Origin: Lagopus muta | Lineage: Eukaryota; Chordata; Aves; Galliformes; Phasianidae | Direction of reading: 5' to 3' | DNA: 64,000 bases | Assembly (NCBI RefSeq): GCF_023343835.1 | Contig: NC_064436.1 | Location: 53,915,883-53,979,882 of the forward strand | Shown: positions 1 through 53,600 of the stretch, one piece after another | How the letters are laid out: each line of letters begins with the position of its first letter | How positions within the stretch are numbered: position 1 is the first letter of the stretch | The notes under the pieces: generated by a model | Told to the model about the DNA's origin: nothing | Database searches by the model: none | What the model saw: the letters and a program-made list of their open reading frames with translations, nothing else | Program-made: the position numbers and the translations under genes

Positions 1-2270
1 TCTGCAAAGAACTGTTAATAGAGACTACTAGAGCCTGGCATATCAGTCTGGGACACAGCAGTCCAGCTCACCCAAATAGACACTATATATATATATATTT
101 GTTGTTGTTGTTGTTCCTATGGCTGGGAAGGTATAACCATTTTAAGGTCTCATACCTGCTGAGACATCTATTCTACTTTTCTCTCTTCCTAAACCAGGAA
201 CTTTCCTGGGGTTGGCCACATGGTAACCTGGATCGAGAACCTAAGTGCCTTTATGCTGCTGTGCACAGGGAGGAGCAATCAAGATCTGCAATGTACAGCT
301 GAAGAACTCTCCATGCACCTGTTGTTCAACAGCCTCTCCCTTCTGAAAATCACACAGCAGTAGTTACTCTTCACAGCTAATGCATGTAATGCTTTTGCAT
401 TCTTTCAATTTTCCCACTTTCCACGGAGATTTTTTTTTTTTTTTGCTTCCTTCTCTAATAAACTCAATGTCTCCTCTTTTTCCACTATTATTTGCTTTTG
501 CTTAAGATCATCATTTAAAAGGCCACTTAGGGAGATGCATTGAAAGCTTTCTCTAGCTATCCTCTGGGAATGCAGCACTGTGTATGCTGCCTCAGAGAAA
601 ATAAGCTTGATATTTGGCATATAGAGAGAAACCTATTACACTTAAGCCCTGGCAAACTCTGACATAGATATTCCAGAGTTTTTTGTATTATAACTTGGAA
701 AATTACTTCCAGCTTTGCATGAAAAGCTCAAAGTCCAGTATTCCTGGAATGTTTATTTCAGTTGATCACTTTAAGCAGAAAAAATTTTATTGCAGTAGTG
801 CCCAGTACTTCAGTTGAGCTGAGGGTGTCATTTTGTTGTATTATTTAAAACGAGTGTCAAAAACGCTCTTCTACTAAATATACACTGAGGATTTGTCTTC
901 CTGGAATGTTTTAGTATATATATATATACTAATACATATACTGATGTAACTCCAGAAGAACAATGGAAGTGTGGGCAAACATCTATTTGCTAAACTGGCT
1001 GTGCCTGTGGAACAGGTCACTGCTGCTAAATTATTTTTTCTGGGCAATTCCAGATTTGCTAGCTGAACCATTTGTGAGAATATTCCCTTGGCCTCAGATT
1101 TGCATAAGTTAACAAAAAATTCTTATTCAAGACATCTGAACTAACCTAACTCCTTTGACCAAAGTGCCTGGGGAGTGACTACCCTTGCAAGTAGCTAGGT
1201 GAAGGTTGTTGTAATCTCTGGCAGAAAGGCAGTGAAAACAGGCAGGGAGGATGACTTGGAAAACATGTATTTTTCATCAGGTGTACCTAGATGAACAGAT
1301 AGGTTAATATTATGGTAGTACGTCTCATTCCTATCTTATCTAAGATATCAATTTAAACCACTACTGCAGCACTGAGAAAGCATGAAATATACTGGGAAAG
1401 CAGGGAGGAACAGAGAAGAGAATGTCCAACAGTAGATAAGCATCAAGAAATGTCCTTTCCAGAAGCTCTAAAAAGATTGCCGTTTATGAGCTATGCTGCA
1501 TTATCAAGTGACTGTTTTGGAAAGCAAGGCAGCTGCTAAGACTTAGAGGAGAAACAGCTGAAGGAACTAGTTGTGAGAGCACAGGGGTCTGCCTAGGAAT
1601 AAGAGTGCTCCTATCAGTGGTGAAGCAGTCCACATCCTTTTCATTTAGGGCATCTCATTTAGGGATGTCTCGTTTGCCTGACTTCATCTTCTCCTGCTCA
1701 ACCTCATCTCTGCCTACAGTCATGGGACAAACACAGCTCCTGGATGGTGATGGGGGAGGCTGGAGATGAGGAACACAGGTCAGGACACAGAAACAACCCT
1801 GAAGACAGGTTTGTTGGAGCCAGCCTGAGCTATAGATTTCTGCTGGAAGTGTGAAAATAAAGCATCAGTGTACAAGCAAAACCTGCTAACTGTATTGAGA
1901 AAACGGCACTTTTAGCTCACGTGTCTCGCTCACTTCAGCAGTTGTGTTACTAAGCACCAGTTTGCGTTCACACCTGGAGAACTTTGATGTAATAGCAGCA
2001 GCCATGCCTGTTGGTGCTAGGGACGTGGGCTTCCCTTGTGCTAGCGATCCTAAATGCACGTGCCTTTAGAGCCTGTAGTCTGGATGTCACTGATTTTCTC
2101 GTTTCTGCTGCTTCAGATGACTTGTGAAGGATTGCCTTTTTCTACACCCACGGACGTATGCAACGGCACACAAAAACTACGCGCCAGCAGTATCCTGCTC
2201 TTAACTTCCACCGTGGAAACTCCCTTTCCAGTGCCTGCCTGTCCAGGGGAACGGAACGGACTGTGGAGAC
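1..2270. other. Intergenic region upstream of DHX15
   Basis: This is AT-rich single-copy-looking DNA with no open frame that resembles a protein and no recognisable splice structure. It contains a TA/TTG simple repeat at about 84-117 and a short palindromic TA run near 915-930. The stretch just before the CpG island (about 1900-2270) becomes gradually GC-richer. I see no gene on either strand, and no evidence for a divergent gene sharing the DHX15 promoter, although a noncoding antisense transcript cannot be excluded. Confidence 0.7.
84..117. repeat. TA-rich and TTG simple repeats
   Basis: A run of TA dinucleotides passes directly into a short run of GTT trinucleotides. This is a compound microsatellite and has no coding meaning. 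Confidence 0.8.
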
Positions 2271-2577
2271 GAGTTTCGCCCGCCCCTAAGACAGGATCCC
2301 GAACACACCTCGAGCTAACCGCCCAGCATCGGGCCGGCCCGGCCGCAGCCGTTGGAACACGGGGCGGGGCCGAGCGGCGGCTCCGCCGAGCTCACTCCCG
2401 TGCGCGCGCGCGGCAGCGGCTCGCGCAGCCCCGGCGCTTCCTTCCGGCCGCCATTTTAGTGGCTGCGCCTGGCCTCGCGGCGCCGCTGCCGTTGCTGCTG
2501 CTCGAGGAGCGGAGAGCGCGTCCCGCCGTACCCGGCCCCGCCGTACCCAGCGGCCCTCCGCCACTCCGGCCGCCGCC

Positions 2578-43002
<40,425 letters not shown>

Positions 43003-43455
43003 ATTCATGCTTTGAACTGAAGTTATTCAGAGGACAGCTTTAAAAGATGAATGGATTCAAAGTTCAAGTTGTGCTCTTCACTTTGGTTCAATAATGGCCT
43101 TTTATTTGAAAGCTTTTTAATTTTTCTTTACAGTAAATATTCCATTCTGATTTCATAAATTAAACATTTATGCCTCCCTTTTGTGTTGACACTGTAGCTC
43201 ATACTGGAAAAGCTGATCAATGTTTTGCAGTTTATTGAAAGTAGTTCTATATATAACAATGTTATAAGCATTTCTTTAGAAATGGTTGAAAATGCTTCTA
43301 AAAATGTGATTATCGACCATGGTATGCATGATCGTTGTAATTGTTGACATTCCTTTTAGAAGTTGTGAAATGTTACAACTTGTGCTTATGTAGACACAAC
43401 CTTCAGCTTCAGTACGAAGGTACTGACTTCAATAAAGTCTATTTATACTAATTTT
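43003..43455 (+). other. DHX15: DHX15 3' UTR
   Basis: About 450 bases of AU-rich sequence from the stop codon to shortly after the poly(A) signal. The cleavage point is estimated as 15-20 bases beyond the signal. Longer forms using signals further downstream cannot be excluded from sequence alone. Confidence 0.75.
43431..43436 (+). terminator. DHX15: AATAAA poly(A) signal of DHX15
   Basis: A canonical hexamer about 430 bases after the stop codon, followed by T/GT-rich sequence (TTTTGTGCCC, then GTATGTCAGTATTTC) suitable as a downstream element. It is the first AATAAA after the stop. Confidence 0.85.
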
Positions 43456-46400
43456 GTGCCCACAGTATGTCAGTATTTCAGTTATTTTGATGGAAATGTG
43501 AGAACCCACTTAGTCTCTCATTGAAGTGTATTATTGACATGGCGGTAGTATAATACTAAAAAGCACAGATGCTTGAGCAGCAGAATGATGGTGGCATCAA
43601 TATACTACATGAAGTCTTAATTTCTTGCAAACTGCTTTAAGTTATGTAGAGGATTATTTTAAAAGTGGTTATTTTGCATATCTGCAAATTTCTCTGGAGA
43701 ATGCTTTCTTGGACCGTTCCCAGATGTTTCCAGGGCAGAACTTTGGTTTTATGTCCTGTAAGGTGGAGGTGTGTGGCAGTTGGAACTTACCCTACCAGGC
43801 GGTCTTCAGATACCATTTCAGATTAACAAAAATAATTCCATAAGCCACGCTGTAGTCAAATTTAACTTCAGTATTGTCATTTTGTACTGCTATTTAGCGA
43901 AATACGACTTGACAGCATTTTCAAGATAGGAAGGTGATTTCATGGGGAATTTTACTTATTAAAATTTAATACTTGGTTAGATTGAGGGTTTTCTTTTCTT
44001 CCCCAGAATAATACATTTGAGATTGAGTTCTTCCAGCAAAGAGAGGCTGGAGCTGCTCTTGCCAGAACAGGTTACCCTGAAGTGGGAGTTGTCACTTCCA
44101 GCATGAGTTTTTTGTCTTGCTTTTAAGGCGTCTTTTGCCTGGAGATTTGGCAACCAATCTCAGTTATGCTACTGGAAGACTGATCTTAAGCCACAGGTGT
44201 ATCCTGTGTAGATTGCAGGTTAAACACTTGGCTATAAGAATCTTGGAATCAAGTGATTTCAGGATTGTCTTTCAATTCTAACTTTTTTAAAATGCATTTT
44301 GGTGGAGAGTAAGTAGAGAAGCTGTGAAAACTCCTTAGCAGTGAGAACAGTATCATAAAGAGAAGCATGTCTGGGGGTAAAGTTGATTGAATTTATCATG
44401 CAGTGGCACTTGTGAGTCTTCCCCAAGCTGAGTAACAAAGTGAGGGAGCAGAGGATTTCCCCCACTAGAGGAATGCTGAAATTGGTCTGGTGTCATTCAT
44501 GGGCTTCCCTGCTCCATGAAATAACTGAGGAGATGGACTGACCATTTATAAAATACTGAACCCAAAATTGTGTTCTCTAATTACAGTTAAGAGTTCTTGA
44601 ATTAATGACAGATGGTCTGAACAACTAAAGCTTGGATTTCAGAACTGTTCCCCCAGAACATATTACTTCATGAAGTTCTGCTCTAGAGTAATTCTCAAGT
44701 TCAGCACATGGTGTTCATAATACCCTTGTCCTTCAGGGGGAGGGAAATGTGGAATGCTGAAAAATGGCTGCCCTCGGGTAAGAATTTCTCTAGTATTTCT
44801 GCGCAGCCTTCAGCTAAATGGTGTAGAACCACCTTCTGTGAAACTTGTCCTGGGTATGGCAAGGTCCACAAACAGAGCCAGTTCCCAGCATGAAATCCCT
44901 CGAGGACCCCAGAACCAGCTGGCATGGATTGCAGCAGATTTGGTACTTGAGCTGGGGAGCAGATGGGTATGGCTGTGAGTGGAACTTGACACTGGAGAAA
45001 CTTGGGCTTTCTGTTCTTTTTCCTTTTTAAATTGTCATACCCACAAACTTGGCTTGTTTGTGAGGATGACAGTCAACCTGGGATCTTTAATTCCTGTGCA
45101 TCCTTGCTATCAGGAATGCAAATACTACTGGCCAGATTAATGTCCTCTGACAGCTGTGCAGCCCTGCCATCCTCCAATTAAGTCAGTGACACCTGTGCAA
45201 TCCACCTGAAGGCTCTGGGGTGCACCAATGTCATTGGCTTAATTGGAAGGCTGTCTGGTTTCACAGCTGTCACTGGGGACTGAAGAGGCCAAATTCTCTC
45301 TTTCCTCTTGGCAGTTGGAATGCATGCGATGGGAATCAGCTTGGCTGTTGAAACCTCACTGGAATCTGTGGCTAGCAGTTTGAGAAGATGCTGAAGCACA
45401 AGCATCTTGGGAATCTGGTGAACTTGACACGTGCATGACTTTGTGTATGTCATCATGATTCCTTGGGAGCACTTCTCAGTGAAGATCCGCCACGCAGAAC
45501 GTTTACAATACTTGAGTTTAGGGCTGAAGTGTTTTTCTCTTATGGGATTACGTGTGTTAACATGGACAGTGGGATGGCAGTAGGGCTGGAGTGGGAAAGG
45601 TCATGGTCCCACTGTGGACACCGTGCAGCCAGGTTTTACTGTACAACACTGATGTGTGGTTAGTTTGTTAAACAACAGAGTAGTCAAGGATTTAGGGCAG
45701 TAACAGGTAGACAGGCTTAAATGGCTGGATTGAGTGCAAACCTCGCTTAGAAGTAGGTTTAGAGTCCTGTAGTATGTGGGAAGAGGATAGCTAGTAAGTA
45801 GCCTTCTGTGAAAGAGTAATGAAAGGTACAATGGGATTTGCCAGATAGGTCCTAATGGAAAAGTGTCTGGAGCTCTCAGCTGCAGTTATGAGGCATACAG
45901 TGGTTACATGCAGAATAACTTGATTTTGAGTATGGGCTGTTATTCCTAAGCATTTTGAAAGCGGGAGCTTCATTCCTTTTTTTCCTTATGGAGAAGCTGT
46001 CATTAACAGTGGGCTTAAAAACAAAAGGAGACTAAAGAGAGAGATCTAATTGGTCTGCTTTATCTATAAGGGTATGAAAGGCACTGTGTACTTCATGGCG
46101 TAGTTGAAAGAAATTGCAGTAAGTACTCAACGTAACTGACTTTGGCTGTTTAGATTGCAGTAAATACGAAAAAAAGTTGGAGTTCACAGAATGGAGGAGA
46201 TGGCTAATGGCAGATGGAATTTAAGGCTCCCACGCACTGTTTGTGAAGTACCACTGTTATCTGAAATAACTTGAATGTTTTATTCCCTTTGAATTTTCTT
46301 AAGTGGTAGCAGCACCCAGAAATGTTTGCTTTCTGTTTTGGATCAGGGCAGGTGCGAGGAAGTGTCTGTGAATGACAGTGAAATGCTCTGTGCTGTGGCT

Positions 46401-46574
46401 CTTTCTGCTGGCTGACAGTGTGGGGGATTCTGAGTAAAGTACGTTCCAGTTCCAAATGCACCTGACCAGCCTTAGCCATCTGCTGTTCTGTTGTGATCCC
46501 TGCCTTACTGATGTCTTATAAATTGCTTCGGAGAGTTCAGAATACGAGCTAGGGGGTGTCAGTGTGTTTCAGTG

Positions 46575-46668
46575 TACTGCAGCCTGCTGTAGGGAGCTGC
46601 ATGCAGCCAGGGGCTGAACTAGGTGATCTCCTGAGGTCCCTCCCGAACCCTACTGTTCTGTGATGCTG
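46575..46668 (+). mobile_element. CR1 3' end fragment
   Basis: CTGAACTAGGTGATCTCCTG then AGGTCCCTCCCGAACCCTAC followed by TGTTCTGTGAT matches the CR1 3' terminus in forward orientation with moderate divergence. Confidence 0.75.
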
Positions 46669-49600
46669 TTAAGAATTGCTCCATGAGGATTTAGTTGGCT
46701 ATCTGCTTTGGAACAGTCTGAAAGGAAAAGCAATTCTTGCTTTATTTACACTGATATTTTTTTTTCCCCAGAGGAATTGTGTTGGTTTTGGTTTTTTGGT
46801 ATTTTTGGAAATGCATTGTTTGTATGAAGTGAACTATTTATACTGCTGGACTTCTTTTTTTTAACGTGTTAGATAGTACAACAATACTAAATCAAAGTAT
46901 ATATATTTTTAAAGAAGAGAGTCTTCCATCTTAATAGTGCTTCTGTATAATACCTCAAAGCCGTGAAGGGCTAGCATTGATGTGAGGTGATGTTCAGGTT
47001 TGTTAGAGGTAGTGCTGGTGACTGTATGTAAAGCTGCATTTAGGTATGTCTCTCTTAACCTCATGGATACCGTGTTTAGATCTCTAGGGATTCTTTAGCG
47101 TTTAGGTATTTTTTGTCTGAGATGGGAATAACTGGTGAGATCATGCTTTATTGTCTCTGTTATTAAAAAACAAAAACAACCAAACTTTTGAGAGGTCTGT
47201 AAACAGACAAAGGATCTGCACTGCAGTCTTATTTGCAGTTGTACTCGCGGATGTATGACTTTGCTGTAGGGGTGCTCACTGAAGGTGAGTGCTGTTGGCA
47301 CGGGCCAGTTGGTGTGTTCTCTAATAGTCCTGTCAGCTCTGCACGGCAGTAATGCCACAGTCTGATCACTTCCTTGCTTTTGGGATAAAGGCTCGTGACA
47401 CCAACCCAGCACTGGTTTGTGATGGTTGCTTTCCATTTGCAATGCCTGCTGCACATTGGAAACTGCTCAATCTTTGTCCTGCAGAAAACAGGGTTAAACC
47501 AAACGTGCTGAAGAATGAGCGTGTCATTTACAAAGATACTTTAACAAGAGTTAAAGGGCAAGTAGTTTTCCTTCCATCCAGTCAAGCTGTAATTGCTAAT
47601 TTGTAATCAGATTGCTATAATTTCCTTCATTTTGTGACAATTTAGCAATAAAAAGCCATACCATACCGCAGTATTAGGAAGTGTAGAGATAAATGCATGC
47701 ATTTATTCACTTACTGTACTTTATTAGAAGTAGTTGTTTATTTTGTCTTTAGAGTAGCTGAAGGTTTAATGATAAACATCTTTTACTATTGTATGATCTG
47801 TATCAGTACTCTGACCTTTTAAAATCATTTAATTTGGGGGCTATGTATGTGACGTGAGTTATTTGAAGCAAAGAGGGAAAATGATCTACTTGGTCAACCT
47901 GGTTCATTTTCTACTACTATATCTTGCACAAGTAGCTTTCTTTTTTGGTACACGTCCTAGAACTGTTGATATAAAACTGGCCATCGGTCTCTTGTAGCAT
48001 AAACTTCAAATATTTTTTATCTTGACCCAAGCAGCTTTGAAACAGCATTAAACCATCGTACGAGAGCACAAACGACAAGCTCAGACTGCCTCTAATTCTC
48101 ACTGATGCGTTTGAGATAAACGTTTGGCATCAAGGAGATGCCAACTTCTACTACCAAGGGATTAAACTAAGTGTGGTAACAGCAGTAAAATAACATTCCT
48201 ATGGCGGTGGTAATAGCTTAGTTCTGATGATTTGAGGTGTTTAATTTTGCCGTTTCTCAAAAACGCTGAATGTATGTCAGACAGATGATAAAATAATTCT
48301 CATTTGTATACATCGTGGCTCTGAGTGATTCTTTAAGTTTTTCCAGCTATGAAAGCTATGCAGTCGTTATGTTGTATAGAAAATTAAGACATAGCACAAA
48401 TTACTGTTGATAATAAATATTTTCTGTGGCTCTAAACATATATTATTTTGGGCTGGTCTTATTCTTTTAGCTCAGGTAGGCTCTTGCTTTCCATTTGATT
48501 TCAGTGTTTATTTTGTAAGCATGCCGCGTCAATGTTCCCAGCCTCATTGCTTCCAGCAGCACAAACAACACTTACAGCACTTAGCAGGCTTTGCAGAGCA
48601 GTGCTGCTGGTGAACCTACATCTTCCTTTCAGTATTCAGCTGTGTGATGAAATGGCTTCTGTTCGTACTAACAAGAAAAACTATCCTCAAAAACATCAGC
48701 CTTCTCAGCATCATGAAGGTACCAGTTTTTACTGTCAATGTTTGTGTGTAATTTTAAAGATTAACTAAACTCGACTTGTCAAACCTTAGAACGCTGTAGT
48801 TGAGGTTGTTCCATTTTGCATGTCGGATAACAGGTAACTGATAAGCCTTTCATTTCTGACAGGGATGGAGCAGTTCTTTCAAATAAAAACAAGAACAAAA
48901 CCCACCTGAACACACTGTGAACCTTCAGTGAAAGGCTTACAGTTCAGTTCAGACTGTGGCAGGTGGTTAAAAGCAGTGAGATTTGCAAAATGTTTCTAGG
49001 AGCAGCTAGCTGTCCAGAACGGTGTTGACAGCTTTGTTCCAACAGCTGTTTGGTTGTGCAATATAATGGAAGCAGACTTAAATTACTTTTTAAGAATACT
49101 GCAAAAAATAAAAAAGAAAAAAGAAATCTTTTAAAAGCAGGTAATGATTGGCTGGAATGTGAAACTCCAGCCGTGCTGCTGGAGTTGTTTGCCCCGTTTG
49201 CTAAAAAGAGTCACTTCAGTAAACTTACGGACAATGAACAGCTTGTTGCTATGCAAACCACCATTAAAGAAAGGTCTGTAAGGGGAATGGAAAGAAGAAC
49301 AGCAGGAAATGTATTCCTTATGGATGTTATATCAGGGCCGTGCCTTACAACGTATTGTTATAAAGCTCCTCATTGGACTCCCTGCTTTGTACCTCCAAAT
49401 ACTCCACTCAAATGTCAGTTCTCTGCAATCCCTGGCATTGTCAAACACTGGGTTAAATGGGAATGTAGTGGTAGAGCCACGGTGTTCTGAAATTCCATTT
49501 GTTTCTGGAGATTTATGGAAAGTGAGGAGCAAAATATTCAGTTATATGAAATAGGAAAGGCCTGCTTCATAAACCTGTTCATCGTGACAGTCTACTGTAC

Positions 49601-50439
49601 TGTTAGTTAACACTGATTTCCTGCAGCTTGTTTTCTTTTCTTTTTTTGCAAATAAAACTTAAGAGTCCAACAGTTTGTAGCCTGCTGGCTCCTTCAGAGA
49701 CTAATGATTGGATTTCTGTAGGTACAGTGAGATTCTGCAAACTCAAATGCTTTTTTAGCAGTTTCTTGATAAAAGAATCCGATTACATATATTTTAAATA
49801 CCTGTACCAATGGGGGGCTGGCTGGACTCGGAACTTCCTTAATTAACAACAAAATTAACAGCAAACCTTTGCTCTTACTGCTTCTGGAATTTTGACTTAA
49901 AAAAAAAAAAAAGCAGAGGAATTTTAATTGCCTTCCATTGCATTCACTTCAGTTGCCTTAAGAAAAATGGTTACTCTTTGCTTTGGCTTTGGATGATGTG
50001 TAACAGAAAGGACAGGCTGAAATACAGTGCCTGCTACAAAATGCCTGCTTGGCTTAGGGTACGTTTTCTCATAGTGAGGTTTGTGTTTATTAAGTGGGTC
50101 AAATACAGTGATGTCACTGATGAAATCCAAAGTTAATGGTCTGTCAAATCCCTTTCAAATATCAATTATTTCTGAGGGTTTGCTGCCTCTTTGTGGTATT
50201 TCTCGTGTAAAAACAAAACAAAAAATAATGGAATTCTGTGTCGATCAAAGCTTTTCTTGGGATTGTGCACAAGACAGTAAATGGAATTTTGCTGCATTTC
50301 ACAGTGTGCAACTGGGAGTCTGCTGTCTCCTCTCCTGCATTCCTCACCATGCAGTGTATAGTGTTTCTTTTAATATCTTTAGTATACTTTGTGATGGTGA
50401 GGTGCTACTGCTTTATCAACAAGCTTTGAATCAAGGAAT

Positions 50440-50640
50440 GTAGGGTCCCTCACCTCCTCACCTCACTGGAACAGGCTGCCCAGGGAGGTGGTGGAGTCTC
50501 CTTCTCTGGAGATGTTCAAGACCTGCCTGGATGCCTACCTGTGCGACCTGCTGTAGGGAACCTGCTTTGGCAGGGGGTTTGGACTCGATGATCTCTGGAG
50601 GTCCCTTCCAACCCCTACAATTCTGTGATTCTGTGATTCT
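50440..50640 (+). mobile_element. CR1 retrotransposon 3' tail
   Basis: Forward-orientation CR1: GGAACAGGCTGCCCAGGGAG, the GAGATGTTCAAGACCTGCCTGG block, GATGATCTCTGGAGGTCCCT, then CCAACCCCTACAATTCTGTG. It finishes with the characteristic tandem ATTCTGTG octamers that mark CR1 3' ends. About 200 bases remain, with little divergence. No coding remnant is present. Confidence 0.93.
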
Positions 50641-53600
50641 TTGTTATCTGAGTGATGACAAGGGATCTCATCACACCTTTCAATAGTTTGTTCTTAGGTG
50701 ACATCTGTACCGTGATTGATAAAATAGTGGAGATTCGACTCAGTTTAAATCACTCACTCACAGTGACCAAATGTATCCAGGACCAGGAAGAATATCTGTG
50801 GGCTTTTTCTTGGAAGTAGATGCTCACTTAGACTGGTTACTTATATAGTTACTATAACATTAGTTACTTCACAGAGTACCTAACCACCGAAATGTTATTT
50901 TGGGGTGGATATCATCATACAGGGCTTTAGTAATTTCTTTACACTGTTAATTAGTGGTGGGACTATCAAAAGTTACCAACTACCTCATACATTCATGCCT
51001 GCTTACATTTGAATGACACGTATTCGCTTGGTTGTTATTTATAATTTGGGGGGTATTGAACTGTTGAAGATTACTCGTGTTGAAAAGCTGCTGGAAGGCC
51101 TTAACTAGGAATTAAATTATCATAGTGGCTTCATTTTATAGCAGTCTCATTGAAAATATCTTGCTTGCAGGACAATCAAACTCATCAGTGTTCTGCTCTT
51201 CCACTTCAGTAGACAAAGTTTTAATCAGTGGCGCACTTGATCTTGCAGAAATCAAGGAAAATAATTTCCTGCACTTCTGAGATGAGCAAAATTTCATGTA
51301 ATCTAGCTCTTAGACTTGTGGCAGATTTATTTATTTTTATTATCTTTACTTCTTTTGAATCTCCAGTTTTGCTTTATTCAGTTGCCTATTTCGTGTAACT
51401 TCAATTATCGAGTTGACTCAGTGGTTAGATAGGATTAGTTCATGGATAAAGAGCAGGCAACTAAAGCTCAACTCGAGCAAGGCAGATAATCGACTGATAG
51501 TGAGATAGAAGCATTTTGGAAAATGTGTTTTTTTTCTGAAGCTGTTCGTTTGCAGTTGGTCATGACATTGAGATGGCTTTAGAGAACCTCGTTATGAATT
51601 TCTGATGGTCTCACAAAAAAAGAAAGCTTTTCTGTTGTCCTCCCTTTCTTGGAGTAGCCAGTTATCTAACTTCAGTCATCTCTTTGTCTTTTTTGTGTAT
51701 GGGGTCTTCACCATCCAACAAACTTGTAAGAGTTACATTGCAGGCCTCTTATCTTCCAGGTGCTTAAGAGCCAGGATTTGGATCTGGGTTGAAGAACACG
51801 AGCATCAAAACCAGTGCCAGTGTTTTTTTTTTGGTGCAACTGTAAGAGTGCAGGGGCTAATCAAGGCTGTGTAACAAATTGGAACAGTGATAATCATCCA
51901 TAATCTTAACTGGAAGGAACGTTTCTTCAACCATTTCTTCTCTTGCCGTGTACAGCAAGAGCTCCAACCCAGTACTACTGCCTTTTGGTGGCAGGAATGA
52001 GCAGTTATCAGTCACAATTTAGTGCACTATTTGAAAGTATCCAGATATTACAGTGATGTACACAATCTTAAGAAATATACTGGAGAAGCAAAACTTCAGA
52101 AAAGCTAGTTCTGTTAAATTCCTACACCACCATTCAGTGCTCGTTGAACACTAACTCTCCATTTGAGGGCATCCCTCTATGCAATTTTCTTTCAGGTGCT
52201 CTGCAGAACCTTTTATTTGCAAACTAGTGGCACTCAGCTGAAGTTTGGGAGCACTGTTAGGGGTGCTTAATAAAAGTTCTGTTTTGATTAATCATAATCT
52301 GTTGCCACGCTGCTGGAGAATCTGCACACATACCTCTTGTAGGTAAGATGATGATTCTGATGTGTAGAAGCTGTTCTGGGAGCTCCGAGTCTCTTAGGTG
52401 ACTTAGCACTCAGATGACTTGCCATGTGAAGGTGGAAAAAAAAAAAAAAAGTCCTATTGATTTTAGCTAGAATACTGTGAGAAGCCAGTGAAAGAATGCA
52501 GAACACTGAAGTGATGTTGAAAAGTGACCGTGCTTGCTGTGTTCTCGTCCACCACTGGTTTCATTCACAGTTACGCCCAATTTTACATTTTTGTGCTATA
52601 GGTGGCAGTTATATTACCATTCAATAGGAACCTAAAGATTCTGGAATCTTCACTTCTGCTGTAGGTCGATTTTTGCTCCCCTGGGGCTAATGGCTTTTAC
52701 AAACATTGTCTAACCACGTTGCTTGACTTTTCCAAGGGCCTGGAGCTTAAACTGTTGATCTCTTCAAACATCAGGAGGATGTGATACCTTGCTCCAGAAG
52801 TGTTCATAAAGCAAAATGAAATAATTTGATGGAAGGTGCTAAGGAAGCTTTAAAGTATTAGCCTTAATTGAAAACCTAACAGTGGACTTTTAAAGCCTCC
52901 CCTCTTCAATTTTTATGGACTGTCTTAATTGACTTTAAAAGGCTTTTATTGCATTTATGAACAGGCTAAGTAGAAATATTTCTTTATTCATCTGCAAATA
53001 AGATACAGCACAGCTGTTACCTTCATTTTAGAATACCTGGTATTATTAAACATTTGCCCTGTAAGAAGAGATTTTCAACTAATGAAATCTAGTAAAGTCC
53101 GAAAAAAGCGACGTGTGTCTGCCAGTGGGGAAAAATCACACGAGGGTGGTGGATAGAAGAATGGTGCCCGTAAATCATTTTGAAGTGTTTGCAATTACAA
53201 GCTTTAAAAAAATGGTGGGAACCAGAGCACTCAGTTTCAATGCTGCACTGATTACCAGAGGGTCGCTACACTGAACCAAATAAAACACGTGCAGCCGTAG
53301 CACAGCACTCGTGCTGTGGAACCTTCATCTGGAGGCTACAAACTGTGCCAAATCATGATCTCCTTGGGACTGCTCTGTTATGAATCTGTTTATATGGAAC
53401 GTGGAAGTTGAACGTCTTTTCTGTCTCAAATCCACTGTGTGCTTCTCAAACCAAAGGCCTTACAGAAAAGAAATGCGCATCTGTGATGTTCTGGCTTTTG
53501 CCCACAGCCATGTGGGTATGCTTAATCATTGAAGGGTACCTGCTGTATGGAGCTGCTAACATACAGGGACATCATGCTTCTGGTAGATTTCATTTTTAAT

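Noticed and set aside
49050..49490. Open frame of 146 codons in the intergenic region
   Set aside because: No recognisable domain, no promoter or CpG island, no splice sites in phase, and composition like the surroundings. It could be chance, though it is the longest in that region.
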